A stretch of DNA of 64,000 nucleotides from Puffinus mauretanicus (lineage: Eukaryota > Chordata > Aves > Procellariiformes > Procellariidae): NCBI GenBank assembly GCA_023333565.1, contig JAJKFH010000913.1:496001-560000 (forward strand), written 5' to 3'. The position numbers and the translations under genes were made by a program. The notes beneath the pieces were generated by a model. It worked only from the letters and a program-made list of their open reading frames with translations. It was not told where the DNA came from and did not search any database. Of this stretch, positions 38,560-49,582 are shown in pieces (the first letter of the stretch is position 1; each line of letters begins with the position of its first letter).

Positions 38560-39095
38560 AGGACATGGCAGGGCGGCAGGGCCGGGTGCTGCGCACAGGT
38601 GAGGGAGGAGGGGCCCGTCCCCAGCGGGCAGCTGAGCACAGCTGAGCTGTGGCTGCCATTTCGGCCGGGGCTGCTGGGGCAGCTGGGGAAACAGAGGGGC
38701 AGAAGAGCTGAAGAGAGAAGGCGGGAGAGTGGTGTGGAAGTGAGGTAAGGTGTTCCTCGCTCTTTACAGGGAAGCTCGTTAAGTGAGGGCTTGGGAGAGA
38801 AGGGGAGCTTGTATGGAGGTGTCCAGGGAGGGGCAGTCCTGAGGTAAAATGGCTGTGGGGAAGGAGGGAGGACTTTGGCGGGGGGTGCCCTCCCGGGTGG
38901 GCTTGCTCTGCTGGTGAGGAGGTGTGCTGTAGGGGGAGGTGGTAGGAGGGGAGCGGTGCTTGACGTGGCTGGGGCGGAGGCTGCGCTCGGTGCCGGCACT
39001 CACCGGAGCCCTTTTGCCCGTGGGGCGGCTGTTGGAAGTGCTGTGGGGGCAGAGCAGGTTTTGGCAGCTTCTGGAAAGGTGAGGTACTGTAGCAT
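38560..39095. promoter_or_regulatory. CpG island, candidate promoter/first exon
   Basis: About 540 bp that is strikingly G/C-rich, with roughly two dozen CpGs by eye, in otherwise AT-rich DNA. On the + strand it has three strong 5' splice-donor strings: ACAG|GTGAGG (GT at 38599), TGAG|GTAAGG (GT at 38745) and AAAG|GTGAGG (GT at 39079). An ATG in good context (purine at -3, G at +4) at 38564 opens a frame beginning MAGRQGRVLRT that runs into the first donor. This fits a CpG-island promoter with a first exon of a + strand gene or long non-coding RNA whose later exons lie beyond recognition or outside the window. I do not recognise the protein start. The minus strand also has a long GC-driven open frame (38535-38999), which I regard as compositional. 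Confidence 0.5.
38599..38604 (+). promoter_or_regulatory. Candidate splice donor in CpG island
   Basis: ACAG|GTGAGG matches the vertebrate U1 donor consensus well and ends the short ATG frame opened at 38564. Two further donors follow at 38745 and 39079, which could be alternative first-exon ends. Without transcripts the choice cannot be made. Confidence 0.35.
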
Positions 39096-40819
39096 AAGCA
39101 TGAATGTTTTAAAATGCTGTTTTCAGTTATGTACTTAGTGACCGTGCTAATGGCCTGCTTGCTACAGGACTGGAAAAACTAGAAACCGCTGCTAGTAAAT
39201 ACAAACTCAGTTTTGCAGACTGCTGTTATCAGATCTGTATATCTTGTTTGCATATTTGTATGCAAATGTGCAATTTAGGTGCAGTTGTACATCTGTACCT
39301 GTTTTTGGCAAATAATCATTTGACTGCTATATTAATGAAGGGGGAGGCTGTCACATCATTATTTCAGATCTATGCTAGAAGGGAGTTAAGGGAGTTGTCT
39401 AGCTCTGTGTATGTCTTCTGCATGTGTGTTTTATTTCTCTAAGTAGCCCTCAGTACTGGCAGTAAGAAGAATACCACTTCTTCTTTAAAGTTAGCATGTC
39501 TCTACTGGCTATGCAGAAATGCTTTGGGATATGACCAGTATATAGACTAATGCCTCTGGAGACAATTGTATTTGTGAGCTTGTTTCATGATCTCATGACT
39601 TAAGCTTTGGCAGTATTATTGATACTTGTATTCTTGAGGAAAAAAATTAAGCTTGTGTCCTTGCATTTTCACATTTAGGAAACAACATTATTCTATCACA
39701 GGTATGTTTAAAAAGGGGAAAAAAAAAACCCAAACACCTTGAAAACCAAACATCTAATTTGCTGCAGGGTGCTGTTTAAAGAAGGCTTTCATAAATAGTG
39801 CATTCAAAGAGGATCCTTTTCTGCCCTGCTTTTCCAGAAATACCAAAAAGCATATGTTGCATCCAGGTTCTTCCATTTGTCAGACAGCACTTTAAAGACT
39901 GAAAGACCTTCAGTCTGTACATCCATCATGCTCTGATGGGAAATTTTCCTGTAAACACTTATATTTTGGTCTCTCAGACCTTTAAAATATTTGTTCCCAT
40001 GTAAAATCATGGCACAAAATTGAAAGATAAAGCTGTCTTTTCTGATAGAAAAACTATTGATATTAGACTTCTATCTGACTGTTAGTCAGTACGCTACACA
40101 AACGTGCGTCGCAAAATATCGAGGGTGACCAACAGGTCTTAAAAACTATCAAGCTTCTAATAAACATTTGTTTTGTTTATAGTGTAATTTGCAGAATGAT
40201 GTTTCCCTTTTATGTCCAACAGAAAAGTCTTCTGAACAAGAAAAGGGTGTTTCCCTCTTACTCTCCCTCTTTTCTTCTAACTTCTGCTAGAATAATAACT
40301 GAACAAAGAAAGAATGAAATGTATATTGTCACTTATTTGTATTTTTTCTCTAATGACATAACAATAGCTTATCCATCCCAGTCTTGATATCCACAAGGTA
40401 AGGTTTTCAAGTCTGTGAGCTTGAGAAGTAATATACAGAAAAATGTGCATGTGATTACATCATTTTTAAATAGAGGTTAGGCAGAGTGATACACTTACAA
40501 AACTGAAAATTTGAGAAATGGCTGAAAATTAGTCAAGTAATGCAGGTATCTAGATAGTGGATAACCTTAAAAGATGCAAAACTCTAAAGTTTTTGCTGCT
40601 AGATGCGTGATTTTTGCAAGGATAAAGAGATGGACAGCTGGTTTTAGTTTTAATCTTACCAACATGCTGGACAAACATTGTAGGAACCTGCTCAGCATGT
40701 TAACTGGGTGCAATTACATCTATTTGCATTTTTCCATGTAGATGCATTTTAATTTCTTGATGGGTAGACCAGGACTCACAGATTCTGCTTTCTTTCGTTC
40801 AAGAGTATGAAGCCTGTTG
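39096..40819. other. AT-rich intergenic DNA
   Basis: No gene, RNA or repeat family recognised between the CpG island and the CR1 element. If the island is a promoter, this would be intronic on the + strand. Confidence 0.45.
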
Positions 40820-40826
40820 GACACTT

Positions 40827-41827
40827 CAAAAGCTGTCCAGGTCTCCGGCTGCAGGCCTGAGGCTGTCCCTTGTACCGGAGGGCAGCAGGGACGATGCCTG
40901 TGTGCGCTGTGACCAGGTGGATGATCTGCTCAGCCTGGTGGCAGAGCTGAAGGAGGAGGTGGAGAGGTTAAGGAGTGTCAGGGAGTGTGAGAGGGAGATA
41001 GATTGGTGGAGCCTCACTCTACCATGCCTGAGGCAAGGGCAGCACATGGAGGCTCCACAAGAAGCACAGGATCCCCTGCCCTCTTGCCGCCAGGCAGAAG
41101 GAGGGGACCCAGGAGACGGGGGGGAATGGAAACAGGTCCCTGGTCAGGGGGCCAGGCAAATCCCCTCCCAGCCTCCCTCACCTTTCTCGTTGCCATTACA
41201 TGACAGATATGGGGCTTTGGAACTTGAGGGCCAGGCAAATGAGGATGTAGATGAAGGCCCATCTAGGGGGTTGCCTAGGGTGAGTCAGTCAGCCCCATGC
41301 ATTATGGCTGCCTCTGTTAAGAAAAAAAGAACAGTAATTGTCGTAGGTGATTCCCTTCTGAGGGGAACAGAGGGCCCAATATGCTGACCAGACCCATCCC
41401 AGAGGGAAGTCTGCTGCCTCGCTGAGGCCCGGGTTAAGGACATTACTAGGAAACTCCTTGGTCTGGTACGGCCCTCTGATTATTACCTGCTATTGGTTAT
41501 AGAGGTTGGCAGTGATGAGGTTGCGGAGACAAGTCCAAAAGCAATCAAAAGGGCACGGGGGCAATCGGTTGAAGGATCAGGAGACAGGTAGCGTTTTCCT
41601 CAATCCCTTTAGTGGAAAGGAAGAATACTGAAAGGAACAGGAAAATACACCTGATTAACATGTGGCTCAGAGGCTGGTGCCATCAGTGGAATCTTGGTGT
41701 TTTTTGGTCATGGGGAGGTTTACATGGCACCAGCCTGCTGATGACAGATGGAGTTCAGCTGTCCCTCAGGGGGAAAAGGATTCTCGCTCATGAGTTGGCG
41801 GTGCTCATCGAGAGGGCTTTAAACTAG
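40827..41827 (+). pseudogene. CR1 ORF1 protein (coiled coil + esterase), broken
   Basis: ORF1 protein of CR1 binds element RNA and, in this clade, carries an SGNH-type esterase. Visible parts in order: a CVRC cysteine pair (about 40894-40905); a leucine/glutamate-rich coiled-coil start, DLLSLVAELKEEVERLRSV (about 40920-40977); and esterase block I, VVGDSLLRG, with the nucleophile serine codon at 41352-41354. The frame then meets a TGA at 41385-41387 where the family has arginine, so CGA to TGA, a CpG-type decay. It reads on in the same frame to a TAG near 41588. A frameshift leads into the last 71 codons, 41612-41827, ending IERALN. The last catalytic block reads TDGVQLS where the family has a histidine (codon 41756-41758 is CAG), so the esterase would be dead even without the stops. 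Confidence 0.85.
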
Positions 41828-41829
41828 GT

Positions 41830-42564
41830 TTGAAGGGGGAAGAGGATAAAACCAGGCTCACTAGAGATGAACCTAGGGGTGGCATGCCAATGTTGGGGGA
41901 GAAATCGATAGCCCAGGTCAAGTGCACCTACACCAATGCACACAGCATGGGCGGCAAACAGGAGGAGCTGGAAGCCATTGTGCAGCAGGATAGCTATGAC
42001 TTAGTCGCCATCACAGAAACATGGTGGGATGACTCTCATAACTGGAATGCTGCAATGGTTGGCTATAAGCTCTTCAGAAGGGACAGGCAAGGAAGGAGAG
42101 ACAGTGGGGTGGCTCTGTATGTTAGGGAGTGCTTCGATTGTATAGAGCTCAACGATTGTGATGATAAGGTCGAGTGCTTGTCGGTAAGGGTGAGCGGGAA
42201 GGCCAACAAGGCAGATATCCTGCTGGAAGTCTGTTATAGACCACCTAACCAGGATGAAGAGGCAGATGACGCATTCTACAAGCGGCTGACAGAAGTCTCA
42301 CAATCGCTATCCCTTGTTCTCGTGGGGGACTTCAACTTACCGGATGTCTGCTGGAAATACAACACAGCAGAGAAGAAACAGTCGAGGAGGTTCCTGGGGT
42401 GTGTGGAAGATAACGTCCTGATGCAACTGGTAAGTGAGCCTACCGGGAGAGGTGTCTCGCTTGATCTGCTGTTTACAAACAGAGAAGGACTGGTGGGAGA
42501 TGTGGTGGTCAGAGGCCGTCTTGGGCTCAGCGACCATGAAATCATAGAATTCTTGGTGAAATAA
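41830..42564 (+). pseudogene. CR1 ORF2 endonuclease domain, uninterrupted 244 codons
   Basis: N-terminal apurinic-type endonuclease of CR1 ORF2, which nicks target DNA to prime reverse transcription. All the main signature blocks are present in the open frame: TNAHS (Asn at residue 36), ITETWW (Glu 63), GVALYV (93-98), CYRPPN (135-140), LVGDFNLPDV (164-173), LDLLFTN (211-217) and LGLSDHE with the catalytic Asp-His pair (residues 235-236). It begins two bases after the ORF1 stop (41825-41827). The frame's nominal first codon is TTG, and the first ATGs fall near codons 19 and 21. It stops at 42562-42564 because of a small indel just before the linker to the RT domain, so the enzyme is detached from its polymerase. 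The domain looks intact by motif, but I cannot test activity. Confidence 0.9.
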
Positions 42565-44660
42565 GGAAGGGGCCAGCAAAACTACTACCATGGACTTCCA
42601 GAGGGCAGACTTTGGCCTGTTCAGGACACTGGTTGAGAAAGTCCCTTGGGAGACAGTCCTGAAAGGCAAAGGGGTCCAGGAATGCTGGAAAGAAGGAAGA
42701 CTTAAAGGCACAGGAGCAGGCTGTCCCCATGCGCCATAAGAAGAACTGGCGGGGAAGATGACCGGCCTGGCTGAACGAGAGCTTTTGCTGCAACTGAAGA
42801 AGAAAAGAAGAGTTTACCACTTGTGGAAGAAGGGGCAGGCAACTCAAGAAGAGTACAGGGATCTCGTTAGGTCGTGCAGAGAGGAAACTAGAAAGGCAAA
42901 AGCCCTGCTAGAATGCAATCTGGCCACTGTCATGAGAAAGAACAAAAAATGGTTTTACAAATATATTAACAACAGAAAGAGAGCCAAGGAGAATCTCCAT
43001 CCTTTATTGGATGCGAGGGGGAACATTGCCACCAAGGACGAGGAAAAGGCTGAGGTACTTAATGCCTTCTTTGCCTCAGTCTTGAATAGTCAGAGCAGTT
43101 ATCCTCAGGGTACTCAGCCCCCTGAGCTGGAAGACAGTGTTGGAGAGCAGGATAAACCCCCCATAATTCAAGAGGAAGAAGTTAACGACCTGCTATGCCA
43201 CCTGGATGCTCACAAGTCTATGGGGCCGGATGGGATCCACCCAAGGGTACTGAGGAACCTGGCGGAGGAGCTTGCCAACCTACTTTCCATCATTTATCAG
43301 CAGTCCTGGTTAACAGGGGAGGTCCCGGACGACTGGAGGCTTGCCAATGTGACACCCATCTACAAGAAGGGCCGGAAGGAGGATCCAGGGAACTACAGGC
43401 CGGTCAGCCTGACCTCGGTGCTGGGGAAGATTATGGAGTGGTTCATCTTGAGGGTGCTCACAAGCCATGTGCGGGACAACCAGGGATCAGGCCCAGCCAG
43501 CACGCGTTCATGGAAGGCAGGTCCTGCTTGACCAACCTGATCTCCTTCTATGACCAGGTGACCCGCTTTAGTGGATGAGGGAAAGGCTGTGGATGTGGTC
43601 TACCTGGACTTCAGTAAAGCCTTTGACGCTGTCTCCACGGCATTCTCCTAGAGAAGCTGGCGACTCACGGCTTAGACAGGTACACTCTTCGCTGGGTAAA
43701 AAACTGGCTGGACAGCCGAGCCCAGAGAGTTGTGGTCAACGGAGTTAAATCCAGTTGGCGGCCGGTCACGAGCGGTGGTCCCCAGGGCTCAGTTTTGGGG
43801 CCAGTCTTGTTCAATGTCTTCATCAAGGATCTGGATGAGGGGATTGAGTGCTTCCTCAGTAAGTTTGCAGACGACACCAAGCTGGGCGGGAGTGTTGATC
43901 TGCTGGAGGGTAGGAAGGCTCTGCAGAGGGACCTGGACAGGCTGGATCAATGGGCCGAGGCCAACTGTATGAGGTTCAACAAGGCCAAGTGCCGGGTCCT
44001 GCACTTCGGCCACAACAACCCCAGGCAACGCTACAGGCTTGGGGAAGAGTGGCTGGAAAGCTGCCCAGAGGAAAAGGACCTGGGGTGCTGGTTGACAGCC
44101 GGCTGAACATGAGCCGGCAGTGTGCCCAGGTGGCCAAGAAGGCCAATGGCATCCTGGCCTGTATCAGAAATAGTGTGGCCAGCAGGAGCAGGGAGGTGAT
44201 CGTGCCCCTGTACTTGGCACTGGTGAGGCCGCACCTCGAATCCTGTGTTCAGTTTTGGGCTCCTCACTACCAGAAGGACATGGAGGTGCTGGAGCGTGTC
44301 CAGAGAAGGGCAACGAAGCTGGTGAAGGGTCTGGAGCACAAGTCTTATGAGGAGCGGCTGAGGGAACTGGGGTTGTTTAGTCTGGAGAAGAGGAGGCTGA
44401 GGGAAGACCTCATCGCACTCTACAACTACCTGAAGGGAGGTTGTAGCGAGGTGGGTGTTGGTCTCTTCTGCCAAGTAACCAGCGATAGGACGAGAGGAAA
44501 TGGCCTCAAGTTGCGCCAAGGGAGGTTTAGACTGGACATTAGGAGAAGTTTCTTTACTGAAAAGTGGTCAGGCCTTGGAACAGGCTGCCCAGGGAAGTGG
44601 TTGAGTCACCATCCCTGGAAGTATTTGAAAGACATGTAGATGAGGCGCTTAGGGACATGG
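42565..44660 (+). pseudogene. CR1 ORF2 reverse transcriptase, multiply frameshifted
   Basis: Reverse transcriptase half of the same ORF2. Recognisable blocks appear across three frames: [52 protein letters not shown] (758-43531 segment), then YLDFSKAFD (motif A, about 43600), [14 protein letters not shown] (motif B, about 43772-43813), FADD (motif C, 43864-43875) and the C-terminal [16 protein letters not shown]. By comparison with the copy at 54.75 kb I place frame breaks near 42690 (8-base loss), 42775, 43485 (one G lost), 43567 (one base gained), 43640, 44083 (one G lost) and 44563. At least one CGA-to-TGA stop occurs, near 42757. Motif B has GGPQ where the other copy has GVPQ. Clearly non-functional. 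Confidence 0.9.
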
Positions 44661-44755
44661 TGTAGTGGGCATGGTAGTGTTGGGTTGACGGTTGGACTCG
44701 ATGATCTTAGAGGTCTTTTCCAACCTTAATGATTCTATGATTCTATGATTCTATA

Positions 44756-47700
44756 ATAAAGGCCTGATGTGCGTGTATATGACTACATGTGCATCCCTGA
44801 AGACAGAGCCAGACAAGCAAGGAAGAATACCTAATACAGAAGTAAACATAGTTCTTGTTTTCTCCTGTTTTTAAAGATGTTCTAAGTCTTGTAGGTCTTT
44901 GAAACCTATGGGTTTCAGTTGAACAATTAAAGAAATTATTTCAACAATAGAATCAGAAGTTGAGAATTTAAGCAAGTGAAGAAAGGAAATTTCTCCTAAT
45001 GTTAAAAATACTGCCTATGAACTCATATGCCTAACTTTAAACAAGTAAGGTTTAGCAGCCATATCTTTATAAAGCCTCCAGTGAGCAGCTCTTATCCTTA
45101 AAAATTCTAGATAGAGCTATGATTACTCAACATTCCTGAAGTACACCTCACTTTATTTTATATGCATAATTTCTTAACCTGATTTTCCCCTTTTGACCTT
45201 TTGTTTTTAATTTTGTTTTCATAGGTGATGATTTCTATGCTATTTCTTGAGGTAGCTTAGGATTTTGTTATAATGGGAAAGGGTGGTTGTTACTGTTTTT
45301 ACTCTAGTAGTAACTAAAAAGCAGCTGAACAGATTTGTTCACACAACCCAGGAAACTCATTCCTTGGCCAGAGACCAAATAGAGTCTGCATTTTGACCTG
45401 GCTCAGAACTGCTTATGCCTGCATTTAAAATATTTTAAACAAAAAGCATCCAGATATAAGTGGTAACAATTTAAAATGACAGTACTCAGTTGTAAGAATT
45501 TGGGTTTTTACGTATGTATGTACAAGTTATGTATTCATTGGTTATATTAAATTGACTTAGTATTGAATCCTTCAGTGCCTCTAGATTCACTCATGTGCTG
45601 TCTGGCTTCCTGTAAAATATACGGGGAGTGACAATGAAAAGTGACTAGACCTCTCAGCTGCAGAACCATGTCTAGAATAACACTGTGTCTAAAGCTGCAA
45701 AGTCCAGCTTGACTCAACTTTTTTACAAGCTGGGGAAGAGATATATGGGACTGAAGATGTACTACGGATTCCCCGGAAGGGGGAATCGAATTTATTGAAA
45801 ATTTATTAAAGTTGTTAAAATTTTGGTACACATATTTAGAAACACACAGAGAAGTTGATACAAAAGGACACCACTTAAAAGGGAACAGGACATAAGGATA
45901 CTTGACACAGAAGTAAAGAAATACTAGTATTTCTGAAAGGCGGCATGTTGGAGGAGTTCAGCTCAGCAGAAGTGATATGAAAAGTTGCAGTGACACAGAT
46001 ATGAATCTTAGGAGCATCACGACTGGTGAGAAAATGAAGGCTAGCAATATAAGTATTTGTTGTTTTACTTAGATCTGAATATCTCTTTTGCTTTCTAAAG
46101 TGAAGAGTGGTTGTTCTTATCAAACATTTTGAAAGCGTTTGTCTGTTTGTTTTATTGATCAGATGACCCTGAAGGGGTGAACTGTAAATCAGAAAGGAGC
46201 TCTAGGAATGACATTGTTTAAGCTACTGAGATGCTTTATGAGGTGTTCAGCACTACTGTAGAGTTCAAGGCAGCTCGAATGTGGATAGTCAAATCTAGAA
46301 AGTCTTCACAATAAGGTAGTGTGCTTACAATATGTGCTGGTGAACTGAGAGCCCATACAGATTTAGGAAAATGTGAAAACAGTATCAACACAGTTTGTGG
46401 CTACAGGCATAGAAATCTCAAAACATAGAAATCTCAGGCTGTAGACGAGTGCTTGGCAATGATAGATAAGCTGTCTTTGTTTAAATGATGTATCTCTTAA
46501 ATGCAAAAGAATATTCCTGAAATATTTTCCGTATCTTCTAAGTTCATGCTGGTTTATGTGTGTCATTTTATGCAAAATATTTAGTGGGTCAGTTTATGAA
46601 AATAATTTGCATATCACCATAAGCATCACTTTATTTTTTTAGCACTAAAGGTGAGGTTTTTATGTATTTGTAGGAAGACTGCAGGGCTAACTACAACACA
46701 CAAGCATGTCCCCCACACTGCCTCTTTGGAATCTCTCTCTCAAGCAATCCATTTTGTTTTCTCTCAGGGATCTTTAGTGAAACCAGCCCTGTTCAAAACA
46801 GGTTTCCCCTGCCAGATAACTAGATCCAGAACAGTGGAAATTTATACAGTTGCAGGTATTAGCTGCCATTACTCTTACTGGCCTGTCCCCATTTAAATTT
46901 TACACCCTGTCCCTTTTCAAGCTTCATCCAGTCTCCTTTTTCCCTCTAGACTCCCTTACTTCTCCTCTCTACTAATTCTTAGTTCTGTTTACAGGGTTAG
47001 TTTCTCCCCTTCAGGTCTTTTTGCTGGTTGAGAGCCAGATTATGAGGAGAGAAAATATGCCCTGGCCTCTTACAATGGAGAAAAAATTCCATTCCCCACA
47101 GTTCAGCTGAAAACATAAAGTTTCAGTTGAACGGAGGGAATTATGGCATGGCTTGACTGTCAAGCGAGAGCTGTAATATTGAAGAGTTTTGGTTTTCATT
47201 TTAATTTGTTAGGATATGGTGTTCCTGATAGACATCATTAGGAAATGCATTTCTGACCACTTTCATGGTCTAATGCTTGGCTAGGAATCCTTCACCTGTA
47301 TCTGCCTTTTCAGTCTTGGAATAATCAAAAGTAAAAGAAGAACTAATTTCTATATTCAGGTTTCAGAAGTGGAAACTCAATCAGAGATTTCTGGGATTTG
47401 TTGTTCCAGCAACTGAGGTCTTATATGGTGTAGATCATAGCAGGTACGGTTATGTAAAAGACTTTTGCTAGAGTATGGATAGGATTGTGTGGCTGATGGT
47501 GTTAACTGAAAGAAGGGTTAACCACCACACCGTTGTGCAGTGAACTGGACAAGAAAAACTCTGTTTTAATTTCTGAAGGTATTGCAATTAGATGCAGTTG
47601 GTACTGCATATTCATAAGACCAGATATGAAACAGAAAAATGAACCAACTATGTTATTGATGTCTGGGAACACTGGCCTGTTACTCTTTCCCATACAGTAA

Positions 47701-49478
47701 ACAGATCCTTCATCTTTTTCTAAGCTCTCCTTGGATACTTCAGTCGCCTTTTAATCAAGTGCTGCTTTAGCTCAGCTATTATAGCTGTGTGGCTTTTACT
47801 AAGCAATGTTCGGCTCTTTCCAGCTCCTCTTACTCGTCTGATACATAGCAATAGAGAAGAGACACAGATTCAATTCCCATGCCTAGGCCAATACACAGCA
47901 GGAACTTAAAACAGCATCCAATTAATTAAACGACAACAAAAAAACCTGCAAACAGTAAAGCAGAATTTACCAGAAGAAGAAATTCCTATATTACAGTGAG
48001 ATGCTGTCTCAACCAATCCTGTGCTCTTTGCTTAAATACCAGAAAAGCAGCTTTAAAATTCTTATGAGGAATGCACATTCTGCTGGTTCATTGTGAATAG
48101 AAAGGTAGTCAGAAATAGTTCACTTAATAAGATTCTTTTAACGATCTGGATGCAAAAAAAGAAAACTGCTCATTGACATATACGGCTACTGCTGTTGTCA
48201 AATTAAAGCTGAACTGGAGTAATTGAAGTGCCAGCAGCATCTTTCAGACGGCAGTGGGGACATGCCCATCTCCTGCTTTTTTCTTGGGAGGTGGGGGAAC
48301 AGGTGAATCTGTAGTTGTATAACTTGTACAAGGGAACAGAAAAAGAATATCTAATCCAAAATCCAGTAAAGGGACACTGTCTTACACTTACTCTGATACG
48401 GGGATGGAGTTCAACCATTCGTAAGTGTAGCAGCAACAGTATCTATAGAAAAACACCAAATCAAATCTACTGTGAGAAGAATGTCTGTGCTGTTTTAACA
48501 TGAGTATCTAAGATATTAGATGAATGGGGATTGTATTTGAATATTTAGCTACTTTATTCACTGAATTTTAAATTATTGTTAGTTATATATAGAAGTTTCT
48601 TACTGCACATACATAATAGACATGTGAATTATTTTCTCTTGTATCATAATAATTTATAGTTGAAGAAAGAAAGGAAAAGCTATAAATGACTTTTTATTTT
48701 TCCCTTTTATGCTTCAGTGTATTAACCTGTTTGGTTAATATAACTGGGTTCTCAAAAAAGTGTATGATTATAAATGCTGTCATCTGCATGACCAAGACTA
48801 AAATATGGATGTTTAAAAGTAGACATTAAAACTAGAGAAAAATAAGAAGAGCTGGAAAATTCCTTCCTGACCTCACCCCTTTGCAGATTTTACCAGTGGT
48901 ATTATAATGGCTATGAAAATACTGAGTCAGAAATTACGAAGTCATTTGGGCACAAAAGAAGGAGTGATCTGATCAGTGTTACTTTTCTTTCTGAGAAGAA
49001 CTAAACTGATCCTCGCAAAAGTTTTGGGAATTTTCAGGACTAGCAGATAGTTTTCTACACCTTTTATATCATGTAGTTATTTACTACTTAGAGAAAGAAT
49101 GATCAGAACACTTTATAATTTTGAGTTTTTAGCACTCTATAGTCATTGTGCTCAGATCTAAATACATAAAATACAAGGCTGAGGAAAAATCCAACTTTTG
49201 ATTGAAGCATCATTTTGATTTGGAAAGTGTCTGTCATTTGAACATTACTCATACTCCCATTATGTTGTGACTCGTGATGTACTCTAGGCAAAAGAAAAGA
49301 AACAATACTGAACAAGTTCCTGGAAAAAAACCCCAGGAGCTGAAACAAAAAGTGAATAAAGCTATTATTGTCTTTAATAGTCTTCTGCGATCTTTGACTC
49401 TTGAATATGTGTGTGTGTTTGTTATTTACCGTAACACAAAACCATACATTTCTTCCCACTCATAAATTTTCAAGGAGG
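44756..49478. other. AT-rich intergenic DNA
   Basis: No gene or repeat family recognised in 4.7 kb. A small direct repeat (CATAGAAATCTCA at 46408-46420 and 46424-46436), bracketed by CTACAG/CTGTAG, is the only internal structure noted. Minus-strand frames of 60-118 codons show no motifs. Confidence 0.5.

Positions 49479-49521
<43 letters not shown>
49479..49521. repeat. (TAC)n trinucleotide microsatellite
   Basis: About 14 uninterrupted TAC units, followed to about 49582 by degenerate ACT/GAT/AAT triplets that look like the decayed edge of a longer ancestral array. Length polymorphism is likely. Confidence 0.95.
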
Positions 49522-49582
49522 GATACTGAGATATTACTAATACTACTGATACTGACAACAATAGTATCAATACTATTACTAT

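Larger units (their letters stand above)
40820..44755 (+). mobile_element. Near-full-length CR1 LINE
   Basis: About 3.9 kb of CR1, from the N-terminal part of ORF1 through ORF2 to the 3' UTR, ending in three ATTCTATG-type octamers at 44729-44755. Full-length avian CR1 is about 4.5 kb, so the 5' UTR and perhaps the first ORF1 codons are missing. The left edge is approximate. Codon order matches the family: ORF1 coiled coil and esterase, then ORF2 AP endonuclease and reverse transcriptase. Multiple small indels and stops break both reading frames, so it is inactive as read. It matches the copies at 16075 and 54753 at the 3' end, indicating one subfamily. No target duplication is visible. Confidence 0.95.

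Noticed and set aside
38535..38999. 154-codon minus-strand frame rich in proline and serine
   Set aside because: Produced by GC-rich composition of the CpG island; overlaps another proline-rich frame on the same strand, with no motif.
40826..41262. Minus-strand and alternate-frame ORFs over the CR1 ORF1 region
   Set aside because: Shadows of the CR1 coding strand, whose protein motifs are clear in the + frame.
42276..42847. Minus-strand frames of 89-124 codons over CR1 ORF2
   Set aside because: Antisense shadows of the endonuclease and RT coding sequence.
47758..47800. tRNA-like string (TTTAGCTCAGC)
   Set aside because: The box A-like match has no box B, no cloverleaf partners and no A-rich SINE tail.
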